A stretch of 50,632 nucleotides of DNA, from contig JASJEI010000019.1 of assembly GCA_030064795.1 (NCBI GenBank), forward strand, positions 1-50,632, written 5' to 3'. The DNA is from Pleurocapsa sp. MO_226.B13 (GTDB lineage: Bacteria > Cyanobacteriota > Cyanobacteriia > Cyanobacteriales > Xenococcaceae). This document shows, in pieces, positions 18,341-26,209 of this stretch (the stretch's first letter is position 1; every line of letters starts with the position of its first letter). The position numbers were made by a program, and so were the translations under genes. The notes under the pieces were generated by a model. It did no database searches. It saw only the letters and a list, made by a program, of their open reading frames with translations, and had not been told where the DNA came from.

Positions 18341-18364
18341 AGTGGTTAGTGGTTAGTGGTTAGT
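18341..18364. repeat. Heptanucleotide tandem repeat (AGTGGTT)
   Basis: Three to three and a half copies of AGTGGTT lie in the gap between hypB and ppsA. STRR type. Confidence 0.75.
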
Positions 18365-18459
18365 TGTCGGTGTTGGGTTGAAGGATGAAACCCAAGCAAA
18401 AGAGCGCGGTAATTTTGTACGGTTATATCCCCTAAATCCCTAACTTAAGCCAAATCATC

Positions 18460-19314
18460 TTATCGTAATGTAACCTCTAGCCACTCATACCAGTCATTGA
18501 GTCCCTTGCCCGTGACAGCAGATACTTGAAAAATTTGCAGACTAGGGTTGACCTGTCGGGCATATTCTAAACAGAGATCGACATTAAACTGGACATAGGG
18601 TAGTAAGTCGATTTTAGTCAAAATCATCACCTTGCTGGCTCGAAACATATGAGGATATTTAATCGGCTTGTCGTCTCCTTCGGTGACGGAGAGAATAGCT
18701 ACTTTGGCATACTCCCCCAGATCGAATAGGGCAGGACATACGAGATTGCCGACATTTTCGATCGCTACTATAGAATTAGCTGGCGGATCTAGTTCTTGGT
18801 AGCCTCTTTGAACCATATTTGCATCTAGATGACAGCCCGTTCCCGTGTTGATCTGTACTGCTTTACAGCCAGTGGCGCGAATTTTTTGAGCATCGTTAAT
18901 TGTTGCTTGATCGCCTTCAATGACGCTAAAGGTAACTTTCTGTTGTAAATCTGCGATTGTGCGGGTTAAGAGGGTAGTTTTGCCCGCACCAGGAGAACTA
19001 ACTAAATTTAACGCCAGAATATTATGGGCTTGAAACCAGTTTCGATTTCGATCGGCAATGAGGTTATTTTTTTGGAGGAGATCTGCTTCTAGACTAATCT
19101 TTCTGCCGTGCATCTGAGCATGGATCTCAGATACATTAGTCGGAGATGGGTGGGTGTGAGTTTGTTCCTGATGGGAGTGCATTATGACCGTCCCGTCAGA
19201 TAAAGTGTGGGTATGGGGTCTATTTATTTCTGTTGCGACTAATTTGGTTTTAGCTGTTTGAGAATTAGTAATAATGATGTCACCATCGCCAGAACAGCCA
19301 CAGGTTACACACAT
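18460..19314 (-). CDS. hypB: Hydrogenase nickel-incorporation GTPase HypB
   Basis: The 284-residue product is the GTPase that delivers nickel to [NiFe]-hydrogenase with HypA. It has the N-terminal CVTCGC nickel site, then a His-rich stretch (HTHT, HSHQEQTHTH) for nickel storage. The SIMIBI G domain includes SSPGAGKTTLL near residue 106, EGDQ, a Cys-His pair (TGCHLD) that binds metal at the dimer interface, and TKIDLLP. Its start overlaps the end of hypA by 10 bp, so the two are translationally coupled. Other hyp genes and hydrogenase subunits are not in this window. Confidence 0.95.
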   Translation of the reverse strand: MCVTCGCSGDGDIIITNSQTAKTKLVATEINRPHTHTLSDGTVIMHSHQEQTHTHPSPTNVSEIHAQMHGRKISLEADLLQKNNLIADRNRNWFQAHNILALNLVSSPGAGKTTLLTRTIADLQQKVTFSVIEGDQATINDAQKIRATGCKAVQINTGTGCHLDANMVQRGYQELDPPANSIVAIENVGNLVCPALFDLGEYAKVAILSVTEGDDKPIKYPHMFRASKVMILTKIDLLPYVQFNVDLCLEYARQVNPSLQIFQVSAVTGKGLNDWYEWLEVTLR

Positions 19315-19649
19315 AGTTCTTCAACCTCCATTTCTGTGATTTTTAATTCTTCACCTTGGATAATTTCTAACTCGATACTGCCACAGCGATCGCAAATACC
19401 AAAGGGTTGAGTCAGAGGTGTTTCTGTTCCACAGTGGCGACAGCGAGCTATACCAGGAACTTCAACGATGTTCAGGTTTGCTCCTGCTAGCAATGTATCT
19501 CGACAACAAACATCGAAACAAAAGCGAATGGCTTCGGGCATTACTGCCGTCAGTTGTCCTATTTCTAGGGTAACTTCTTTTACTGGCAATCCTTGGGCGT
19601 GTTCTATGGCGATCGCTACAATATTTTCCGTAATTCCTAATTCATGCAT
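19305..19649 (-). CDS. hypA: Hydrogenase nickel-incorporation protein HypA
   Basis: The 114-residue product is the nickel chaperone HypA. It starts MHELGI, whose N-terminal amine and His2 coordinate nickel. A zinc ribbon has two Cys pairs (CRHCG and CDRCG). Length is normal. It is the first gene of hypA-hypB and is divergent from nifJ across about 740 bp. A TAACTAAGTTA palindrome lies at 19660-19670, only 11 bp from its start codon, and similar heptamers recur through the gap. Confidence 0.95.
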   Translation of the reverse strand: MHELGITENIVAIAIEHAQGLPVKEVTLEIGQLTAVMPEAIRFCFDVCCRDTLLAGANLNIVEVPGIARCRHCGTETPLTQPFGICDRCGSIELEIIQGEELKITEMEVEELCV

Positions 19650-19656
19650 AATTTAG

Positions 19657-20388
19657 ACTTAACTAAGTTATTTTGTCAAAATTCTGCTCGGCGTTTGACG
19701 AACAGTATGTCTTGAGATGAGAATCTATCGATTTTTTTAGCAAATGGTAAGTATATCGCCACTACTAGATCGTGCCTTAATTTTTATCGACTCTGGTATG
19801 TATTACTGCTCTAAAAACTACAGAATGCCGCTATTATAATTTTAATTAATTTAGTTACTTTTTTTGAAGATTTTATTGAAAAAATTAATTTATTTATAGA
19901 CTAATCAGCTGGTAACTAACAGACAAATATAGTATTTTTAGGGTTTGAATTAATTATACTCAAGCAATTATCGTCTTTTTTTAGTTAGGATAATCTGACA
20001 TTTATTGAGCTAAATCTTAAAACAATCAAAAAGTTGCCAAAGTATTAAGTTAAAAAATCTAAATAATGTAAAATAAACGAAGGTTTTTATTAGATTATAT
20101 AGATATAAGCTCTAAATAATTATGATTAATACTTAGAGTAAATTTAAAATAACCAACAAGACGAAATTTATTAGCTAACTATTAGCAAAAAACAACCTTA
20201 AAGTTGTAAAACTCAAGCAATTCTTAGCCAAGCTTTTAGTTAAATACGGTAACTTCTGTTACCTAACTAAATAAATCGTTAGTCTGAAGTCAGAGATTAC
20301 TCCGCCACGTCCGTCATCAATGCCTTTTCGGGCAGTTCAAAGCAACATTGACGGCACTTGTAAAAACAATATCAAAGGTTTAACCATC
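19657..20388. promoter_or_regulatory. Divergent hypA-nifJ control region
   Basis: No gene is seen in this AT-rich stretch of about 730 bp. It contains six exact TTAGTTA or TAACTAA heptamers, at 19660, 19851, 19913, 19981, 20236 and 20264. The last two flank a GGTAAC-TTCT-GTTACC dyad, making a larger imperfect palindrome (20235-20271). Its length and repeated words suggest a regulated promoter pair, possibly with a long nifJ leader. The regulator is not known. Confidence 0.5.
20249..20262 (+). promoter_or_regulatory. Candidate NtcA-type site GTA-N8-TAC
   Basis: A perfect GTA-N8-TAC inside a 16-bp dyad (20248-20263) lies 126 bp before the nifJ ATG. A TAGTCT hexamer fitting TAN3T starts 17 bp downstream, shorter than the usual 22-23 bp. 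It may therefore be NtcA-like or belong to another CRP-family or dimeric regulator. Confidence 0.45.
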
Positions 20389-23300
20389 ATGAAGAGGAAA
20401 ACCGTTGCTACCATAGATGCCAATGAAGCAGTCGCCAGAGTAGCATATAAGCTGAATGAGGCGATCGCCATTTATCCGATCACTCCCGCTTCGCCGATGG
20501 GAGAATGGGCAGATGCTTGGTCATCCCAAGGTATTCCTAACCTGTGGGGTACGGTACCGAGTGTAGTTGAAATGCAGTCAGAAGGGGGAGCAGCAGGAGC
20601 GGTACACGGAGCATTACAAACTGGCTCTTTGACGACTACCTTTACTGCTTCCCAGGGTTTGCTATTAATGATTCCCAACCTCTATAAAATTGCGGGGGAA
20701 CTGACTAGTGCGGTGATTCACGTTGCTGCCCGCTCTTTAGCAGCCCAAGCTCTTTCGATTTTTGGCGATCATAGTGATGTGATGGCAGCCAGAGCTACAG
20801 GTTTTGCCTTTTTGTGTTCGGCTTCAGTCCAAGAAGCCCATGACTTTGCTTTAATTGCCCAAGCAGCTACTTTGCGATCGCGAGTTCCTTTTATTCACTT
20901 CTTTGATGGTTTTCGTACTTCTCACGAAATTCAAAAGATCGAACTGTTAGAAGAAAGCGATTTGCGATCGCTGATTGATGACGAGTTAGTTTTAGCTCAT
21001 CGTGCCAGAGGACTAACCCCAGATCGTCCCGTACTGAGGGGAACAGCCCAAAACCCAGATGTTTACTTCCAAGCCCGCGAAAGCGTCAATCCTTATTATG
21101 ATGCCTGTCCTGAAATCGTGCAGCAGATAATGGACAAATTTGGCGAACTAACTGAAAGATACTATCGCTTATACGAATACCACGGTGCAGAAGATGCCGA
21201 AAGAGTTATCGTGCTGATGGGTTCTGGCTGCGAAGCCGTCCACGAAACTGTAGATTATCTTAACAAACGAGGAGAAAAAGTCGGCGTACTCAAAGTCCGC
21301 TTATATCGTCCTTTTGATGCTCGAAGTTTAGCTGCTGCTTTACCCAAAACCGTCCAGAAAATTGCCGTCCTCGATCGCACTAAAGAACCAGGTTCTAATG
21401 GCGAACCCCTATACCTAGATGTCGTCAATGCCACGCTGGAAATGTTTTTAGGAATGTCTTTATCGAAGATCGTGGGCGGAAGATACGGTCTTTCCTCGAA
21501 AGAATTCAATCCAGCGATGATTAAGGGCATTTTTGATAATTTAAAACAAGATAAGCCCAAAAATCATTTTACCGTCGGAATTAACGACGACCTGAGCCAC
21601 ACATCCCTAGCCCACGATCCCGACTTTTCCACCGAACCCGATAACGTAGTCAGAGCAATGTTTTACGGTTTGGGTTCTGATGGTACGGTAGGCGCGAACA
21701 AAAACTCGATTAAGATTATTGGCGAAGAAACCGAAAATTACGCTCAAGGCTATTTCGTATACGACTCGAAAAAATCTGGGGCAGTTACCGTTTCCCACCT
21801 ACGGTTTGGAGAACATCCGATACGTTCTACTTATCTAATAAATCGAGCCAACTTTATCGGTTGTCATCAGTGGCATTTCCTGGAAAAACTCGATGTCCTC
21901 AAAGCTGCTGCCCCTGGTGCTACCTTTTTGCTCAATAGTCCTTATCATGCCGATGAAGTCTGGGAAAGGCTGCCGATAGAAATTCAAGAGCAAATTATTC
22001 GTCAAGGACTCAAATTTTATGTCATCAATGCCGATCGAGTAGCTCGCGAAAGTGGTATGGGTGGCAGAATCAATACCGTAATGCAGACTTGCTTCTTTGC
22101 TCTAGCGGGAGTGTTACCCCAAGAACAAGCGATCGCCCAAATCAAGCAAGCGATCCACAAGACTTATGGCAAGAAAGGAGCTAAAATTGTCCAAATGAAC
22201 CTACAAGCGGTGGATAATACCTTGGATAATCTCTATGAAGTCCGAGTTCCCACCCAAGTTACGAGCCAGATTCATCAACAAGCACCTATTCCCGACACTG
22301 CACCCGAATTCGTGCGTCAAGTATTGGGCAAGATGGTAAGCAGAGAAGGAGATGAACTTCCCGTCAGTGCTTTACCTTGTGATGGTAGCTATCCTACGGG
22401 TACATCTAAATGGGAAAAACGTAACATTGCCCAATTTATTCCTGTTTGGGACCCCGATGTTTGCGTTCAGTGTGGCAAGTGTGTTATGGTCTGTCCCCAC
22501 GGAGTCATTCGGGGGAAAGCCTATGATGCCGAGGAATTAAACAACGCCCCTGCCAGCTTCAAATCTACTGAGGTGAGAGATAAAGATTTTGCAGGTCAAA
22601 AATTCACCATCCAAGTCGCACCAGAAGACTGTACTGGTTGTGGCATCTGTGTCGATATTTGTCCCGCCAAAAATAAATCCCAGCCTTCCCGTAAAGCGAT
22701 TAATATGGAAGCCCAACCGCCCCTACGGGAGCAAGAGCGAGCTAATTGGGATTTCTTCCTCAATTTAGCCAATCCCGATCGCCGTCAACTAAAACTAGAC
22801 CGAGTTCGACAACAGCAACTACAAGAGCCTTTATTTGAATTCTCTGGTGCTTGTGCGGGTTGTGGAGAAACTCCCTACATTAAATTAATGACCCAGTTAT
22901 TTGGCGATCGCGCTGTAGTGGCAAACGCCACTGGTTGTTCCTCGATCTATGGCGGTAACTTACCGACTACTCCCTGGGCGCAAAATGCCGAAGGAAGAGG
23001 CCCCGCTTGGTCGAATAGTTTGTTTGAAGATAATGCCGAATTTGGTTTGGGCTTTCGCATCGCGATCGATAAACACGCCCAATTTGCTGCTGAGTTACTT
23101 AAATCTTTAGCCAGTCAAGTAGGAGCAGAATTAGCCGAGAGTATCTTAACCGCCGAACAAAAAGACGAAGCAGATATCTACGAACAACGCGATCGCGTTA
23201 CCCAATTAAAAAATAAACTCCAAACAATTGTAGAGGTCAACGACCGTTCGTCCCTACCAGAAACCAACAAAATCAAACAACTTTTAAGTCTTGCCGACTA

Positions 23301-23970
23301 TCTAGTCAAAAAAAGCGTCTGGATTATTGGCGGAGATGGTTGGGCATACGATATCGGTTTTGGCGGGCTAGATCACGTAATTGCTAGCGGGCGCAACGTC
23401 AATATTTTAGTAATGGATACTGAGGTCTACTCCAACACTGGCGGTCAATCCTCCAAAGCCACCCCCAGGGCTGCGGTAGCCAAATTTGCTGCGGGAGGCA
23501 AACCAGCACCCAAAAAAGACCTGGGTTTAATTGCCATGACCTATGGTAACGTCTATGTAGCCAGCGTAGCAATGGGAGCGCGGGACGAACATACCCTCAA
23601 AGCCTTTATCGAAGCAGAAGCCTACGATGGGCCTTCCCTAATCATTGCCTACAGCCACTGTATTGCCCACGGCATCAATATGACCACCGCCATGAGCCAT
23701 CAAAAAGAGCTAGTAGATAGCGGACGTTGGCTGCTCTATCGTTATAACCCTCAACTGAAACAAGAGGGAAAAAATCCTTTACAGATAGATATGCGATCGC
23801 CCAAAAAACCCGTTAACCAGTCGATGTATGCGGAAAATCGCTTTAAAATGCTCACCAAAAGCAACCCCGACGCTGCCAAAAGACTCCTCCAAGAAGCACA
23901 ACAAGATGTCAATACTCGCTGGCAGATGTATGAATATCTTGCTGCACAGCAAATGAACTCAGATTCTTAA
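20389..23970 (+). CDS. nifJ: Pyruvate:ferredoxin (flavodoxin) oxidoreductase
   Basis: The 1193-residue single-chain PFOR decarboxylates pyruvate to acetyl-CoA and reduces ferredoxin or flavodoxin. The N-terminal pyrimidine domain starts TVATIDANEAVARVAYKLNE with YPITPASPMGE. Two 4Fe-4S clusters are CVQCGKCVMVCPHG (near 692) and CTGCGICVDICPAK (near 748). The proximal cluster and ThDP domain has CAGCGETPY (near 822), GDGWAYDIG (near 982) and NTGGQSSKATPRAA. The open frame begins at 20320, but the ATG at 20389 gives the normal family N-terminus MKRKTVATID and has AAAGG upstream. With hypA-hypB divergent and a DHOD-like gene 75 bp downstream, it probably feeds electrons to hydrogenase or other ferredoxin sinks in dark anoxia. 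Confidence 0.95.
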   Translation: MKRKTVATIDANEAVARVAYKLNEAIAIYPITPASPMGEWADAWSSQGIPNLWGTVPSVVEMQSEGGAAGAVHGALQTGSLTTTFTASQGLLLMIPNLYKIAGELTSAVIHVAARSLAAQALSIFGDHSDVMAARATGFAFLCSASVQEAHDFALIAQAATLRSRVPFIHFFDGFRTSHEIQKIELLEESDLRSLIDDELVLAHRARGLTPDRPVLRGTAQNPDVYFQARESVNPYYDACPEIVQQIMDKFGELTERYYRLYEYHGAEDAERVIVLMGSGCEAVHETVDYLNKRGEKVGVLKVRLYRPFDARSLAAALPKTVQKIAVLDRTKEPGSNGEPLYLDVVNATLEMFLGMSLSKIVGGRYGLSSKEFNPAMIKGIFDNLKQDKPKNHFTVGINDDLSHTSLAHDPDFSTEPDNVVRAMFYGLGSDGTVGANKNSIKIIGEETENYAQGYFVYDSKKSGAVTVSHLRFGEHPIRSTYLINRANFIGCHQWHFLEKLDVLKAAAPGATFLLNSPYHADEVWERLPIEIQEQIIRQGLKFYVINADRVARESGMGGRINTVMQTCFFALAGVLPQEQAIAQIKQAIHKTYGKKGAKIVQMNLQAVDNTLDNLYEVRVPTQVTSQIHQQAPIPDTAPEFVRQVLGKMVSREGDELPVSALPCDGSYPTGTSKWEKRNIAQFIPVWDPDVCVQCGKCVMVCPHGVIRGKAYDAEELNNAPASFKSTEVRDKDFAGQKFTIQVAPEDCTGCGICVDICPAKNKSQPSRKAINMEAQPPLREQERANWDFFLNLANPDRRQLKLDRVRQQQLQEPLFEFSGACAGCGETPYIKLMTQLFGDRAVVANATGCSSIYGGNLPTTPWAQNAEGRGPAWSNSLFEDNAEFGLGFRIAIDKHAQFAAELLKSLASQVGAELAESILTAEQKDEADIYEQRDRVTQLKNKLQTIVEVNDRSSLPETNKIKQLLSLADYLVKKSVWIIGGDGWAYDIGFGGLDHVIASGRNVNILVMDTEVYSNTGGQSSKATPRAAVAKFAAGGKPAPKKDLGLIAMTYGNVYVASVAMGARDEHTLKAFIEAEAYDGPSLIIAYSHCIAHGINMTTAMSHQKELVDSGRWLLYRYNPQLKQEGKNPLQIDMRSPKKPVNQSMYAENRFKMLTKSNPDAAKRLLQEAQQDVNTRWQMYEYLAAQQMNSDS

Positions 23971-23998
23971 CTGATATCTAGATAAACGCACAATTCTT

Positions 23999-24026
23999 GT
24001 AAGGGCGAACGGTCGTTCGCCCCTAC
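23999..24026. repeat. 28-bp palindrome (GGGCGAAC type) in nifJ-DHOD gap
   Basis: Arms GTAAGGGCGAAC and GTTCGCCCCTAC with one mismatch flank GGTC. It occupies most of the 75-bp gap between nifJ and the DHOD-like gene, so it could weaken read-through or stabilise the nifJ 3' end. Confidence 0.85.
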
Positions 24027-24045
24027 GTCGAACTCCGAACTAATT

Positions 24046-25056
24046 ATGAATTTAACCACTACCTATCTCGGTTTAAACTTGCGATCGCCCTTGGTCGTTG
24101 GTGCTGCTACTCCTTTAACAGAAGATATCGACAATATCAAACGCATCGAAGATGCAGGTGCTGCTGCTGTCGTTTTACATTCCCTGTTTGAAGAACAGCT
24201 AACTCAAGAACAGTATGAGTTGCATCATCATACAACAGTCCACAATGAAAGCTTTGCCGAAGCCCTGACCTATTTCCCAGAGCCAGAAGTCTTCCACGTT
24301 GGGCCAGAAGCGTATCTCAACCAGATTCGTCAGGCAAAAGAAATGGTTGACATTCCCATTATTGCTAGTCTCAATGGCTCGACTTTGGGGGGTTGGACTG
24401 ATTACGCTCGACAAATCGAACAAGCAGGAGCAGATGCCCTGGAATTAAATATCTACTACGTACCGACAGATTTTGACTTGACAGCAAGCCAAATAGAGGC
24501 AAACTATCTCAATATTCTCCGCTCGGTTAAATCGGCAGTGACTATTCCCGTCGCCATCAAGCTCAGTCCCTTCTTTAACAACATGGCAAACATGGCAAAA
24601 CAGTTAACCGAAGCAGGAGCAGATGGATTAGTCTTATTCAATCGCTTTTACCAACCCGATATTAATATCGAGACTTTGGAAGTACAACCCAATGTGCTGT
24701 TGAGTACGCCCCAAGCGATGCGTTTACCGATGCGCTGGATTGCTATCCTCTATGGTCGCCTCCAGGTTGACTTAGCAGCAACTAGCGGTATCCATAAACC
24801 CCAAGATGTCCTCAAAATGTTAATGGCGGGAGCAAATGTCACTATGTTGGTAAGCGTACTCTTGCGCCATGGCATCGAACATATCCAGGTAATTGAAGCG
24901 GGAATGCGTCAGTGGATGGAAGAACACGAATACGAGTCAGTAAAACAAATGCAGGGCAGCATGAGTCAAATTAATTGCCCTGACGAAAGTGCTTTTGAAA
25001 GAGCGCAGTACATGAAAGCAATCCAATCCTATCAACCAGAACGAATGTTCGTGTAA
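24046..25056 (+). CDS. Dihydroorotate dehydrogenase-like FMN protein
   Basis: The 336-residue product is a TIM-barrel FMN protein of the DHOD family: NLRSPLVVGAATPLTE at the start, PIIASLNG, ADALELNIYY, VAIKLSPF with the FMN-contacting Lys, ADGLVLFNRFYQPDI, and LAATSGIHKPQDVLKMLMAGA. The pattern matches the DHOD-like proteins often found beside nifJ in cyanobacteria rather than the biosynthetic class 1 or 2 PyrD, so the true substrate is uncertain. Because it follows nifJ on the same strand, a redox role tied to ferredoxin metabolism is a reasonable guess. Its stop TAA overlaps the first base of the xisH reading frame. Confidence 0.8.
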   Translation: MNLTTTYLGLNLRSPLVVGAATPLTEDIDNIKRIEDAGAAAVVLHSLFEEQLTQEQYELHHHTTVHNESFAEALTYFPEPEVFHVGPEAYLNQIRQAKEMVDIPIIASLNGSTLGGWTDYARQIEQAGADALELNIYYVPTDFDLTASQIEANYLNILRSVKSAVTIPVAIKLSPFFNNMANMAKQLTEAGADGLVLFNRFYQPDINIETLEVQPNVLLSTPQAMRLPMRWIAILYGRLQVDLAATSGIHKPQDVLKMLMAGANVTMLVSVLLRHGIEHIQVIEAGMRQWMEEHEYESVKQMQGSMSQINCPDESAFERAQYMKAIQSYQPERMFV

Positions 25057-25469
25057 TTAAAGAGAAATTTTATGATTTAGTCAAAACAGCATTACAAGCT
25101 GAAGGTTGGACGATAACTCACGACCCATATTTTTTAAGTGCAGGTGGAACAGAACTATATATCGACTTAGGAGCAGAAAAGCTAATCGCTGCTGTTAAAC
25201 AAAATCAAAAAATAGCGGTCGAAGTTAAAAGCTTTACTGGTAAATCACAAATTACTGAGTTTTATAGTGCATTGGGGCAATATCTTACTTATCAACAAGG
25301 GCTAAAAATAGCTGAACCCGATCGCTTACTGTATCTAGCAATTCCTAAAACAGCCAAAGATGAAGTGTTTTCTCTCATTCTAACTCAGCAGTTAGTTGCC
25401 GAATTAAAGATTAAATTGCTTGTCTATTCTCTTTCAGGAGAAATTATCTCATGGGAACAGAAGAATTAG
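25056..25469 (+). CDS. xisH: XisH-family protein without a standard start codon
   Basis: About 137 residues match XisH, named from the fdxN-element excision control factors of Anabaena: FYDLVKTALQAEGWTITHDP, YIDLGAEKLIAA, IAVEVKSFTG, FYSALGQYLTY and LLYLAIPK. The family has a nuclease-like fold; Asp37 and the E-V-K at 56-58 fit a PD-(D/E)xK core. The family N-terminus M-P-A-K-D aligns with R-V-I-K-E here, and no ATG, GTG or TTG is available in frame. The junction with the upstream gene is TAATT where TAATG would be expected, so the start has either mutated to ATT or the gene is silent. An internal ATG-like start at 25272 would remove the catalytic half. It overlaps xisI by 19 bp. Confidence 0.75.
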   Translation: MKEKFYDLVKTALQAEGWTITHDPYFLSAGGTELYIDLGAEKLIAAVKQNQKIAVEVKSFTGKSQITEFYSALGQYLTYQQGLKIAEPDRLLYLAIPKTAKDEVFSLILTQQLVAELKIKLLVYSLSGEIISWEQKN

Positions 25470-25783
25470 CCACTATCATCAAGGAAGGTTTAACCCAAAA
25501 AGTTAAACTGACTAAATCCAATAACACTGTAGAAGCTCAAACTGTTTTCGATTCTCTGTCTCATCGCTATAGCCTCTTTCATGTTGGTTGGATTAACGAC
25601 CATCGAGTCTTTGGATGTGTTTTGCATATTGAAATCAAACAGGATAAAGTTTGGATTCATTGGGACGGGACAGAAGATGGTTTTATTATCTATTTAGAAG
25701 AACATGGCGTACCCCCCTCTCAAATAGTACAAGGTTGGCTACCTCCAGAAATGAGACAACATACTCCCTATGCAATAAATTAA
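25451..25783 (+). CDS. xisI: XisI-family protein
   Basis: The 110-residue product matches XisI: an N-terminal helix, QTVFDSLSHRYSLFHVGW, RVFGCVLHIEIKQDKVWIHWDGTEDG, then the VPPSQIVQGWLPPEMRQHTPYA tail. XisI is the constant partner of XisH. No catalytic motif is evident. AGGAGA sits about 9 bp before the ATG, inside the end of xisH, so translation can be coupled but need not depend on it. If xisH is untranslated, xisI could still be made. Pairs like this are widespread outside nitrogen-fixation elements, so a role in excision is not implied here. Confidence 0.85.
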   Translation: MGTEELATIIKEGLTQKVKLTKSNNTVEAQTVFDSLSHRYSLFHVGWINDHRVFGCVLHIEIKQDKVWIHWDGTEDGFIIYLEEHGVPPSQIVQGWLPPEMRQHTPYAIN

Positions 25784-26209
25784 TCGACCATAAAAAATGA
25801 TTTTTATAACGCATTGCGTTAGAAGCTTAGGACATTTTGCTAGTTATTATTTGCTATTTGCTACTTGTTTATCCCCAAAGGGGGCTACTTACAAACCAAT
25901 AGCTTTTTTCTCCTAACCTAATCTTGTACGACTATATCGCTGATTTTAAGTTATATGGAGCATTTCCTATCATCAATTTATTTTGAATTATTATGCTCTT
26001 AAGGGGAGCTAAAAAAGAGGAAGAAAAGCGTAGGTAGTTTCTATCCTTCCGAAACAGAACCAGCTCTGGCTCAAACCAAATCTCTCTTATGCTTGTCTAA
26101 TAATTTTGAATTGGAGCAAAGTGACTTGATGGTCTTCATGAGGAATGACTGAGTTAACATAACTTAATCTTACATCCTCTTTTTTACTGATTTCGGCATC
26201 GCCCCAGAT
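25784..26209. other. Intergenic region between xisI and the TPR gene
   Basis: No gene is supported in this 426-bp stretch. It holds copy B of the 49-bp dispersed repeat (25884-25932), flanked by short GCTATTTGCTACTTG-type repeats, and then the presumed promoter of the TPR gene. Confidence 0.5.
25884..25932 (-). repeat. 49-bp dispersed repeat, copy B
   Basis: On the minus strand it begins GTCGTACAA and ends CTATTGGTTTGTAAGTAGC, a diverged copy of 2933-2981 in opposite orientation. Confidence 0.55.

Noticed and set aside
20320..20388. Upstream start for NifJ
   Set aside because: The extra 23 residues lack family similarity; MKRKTVATID at 20389 fits.
25272..25469. Separate 65-residue gene
   Set aside because: It is the C-terminal half of the xisH frame.
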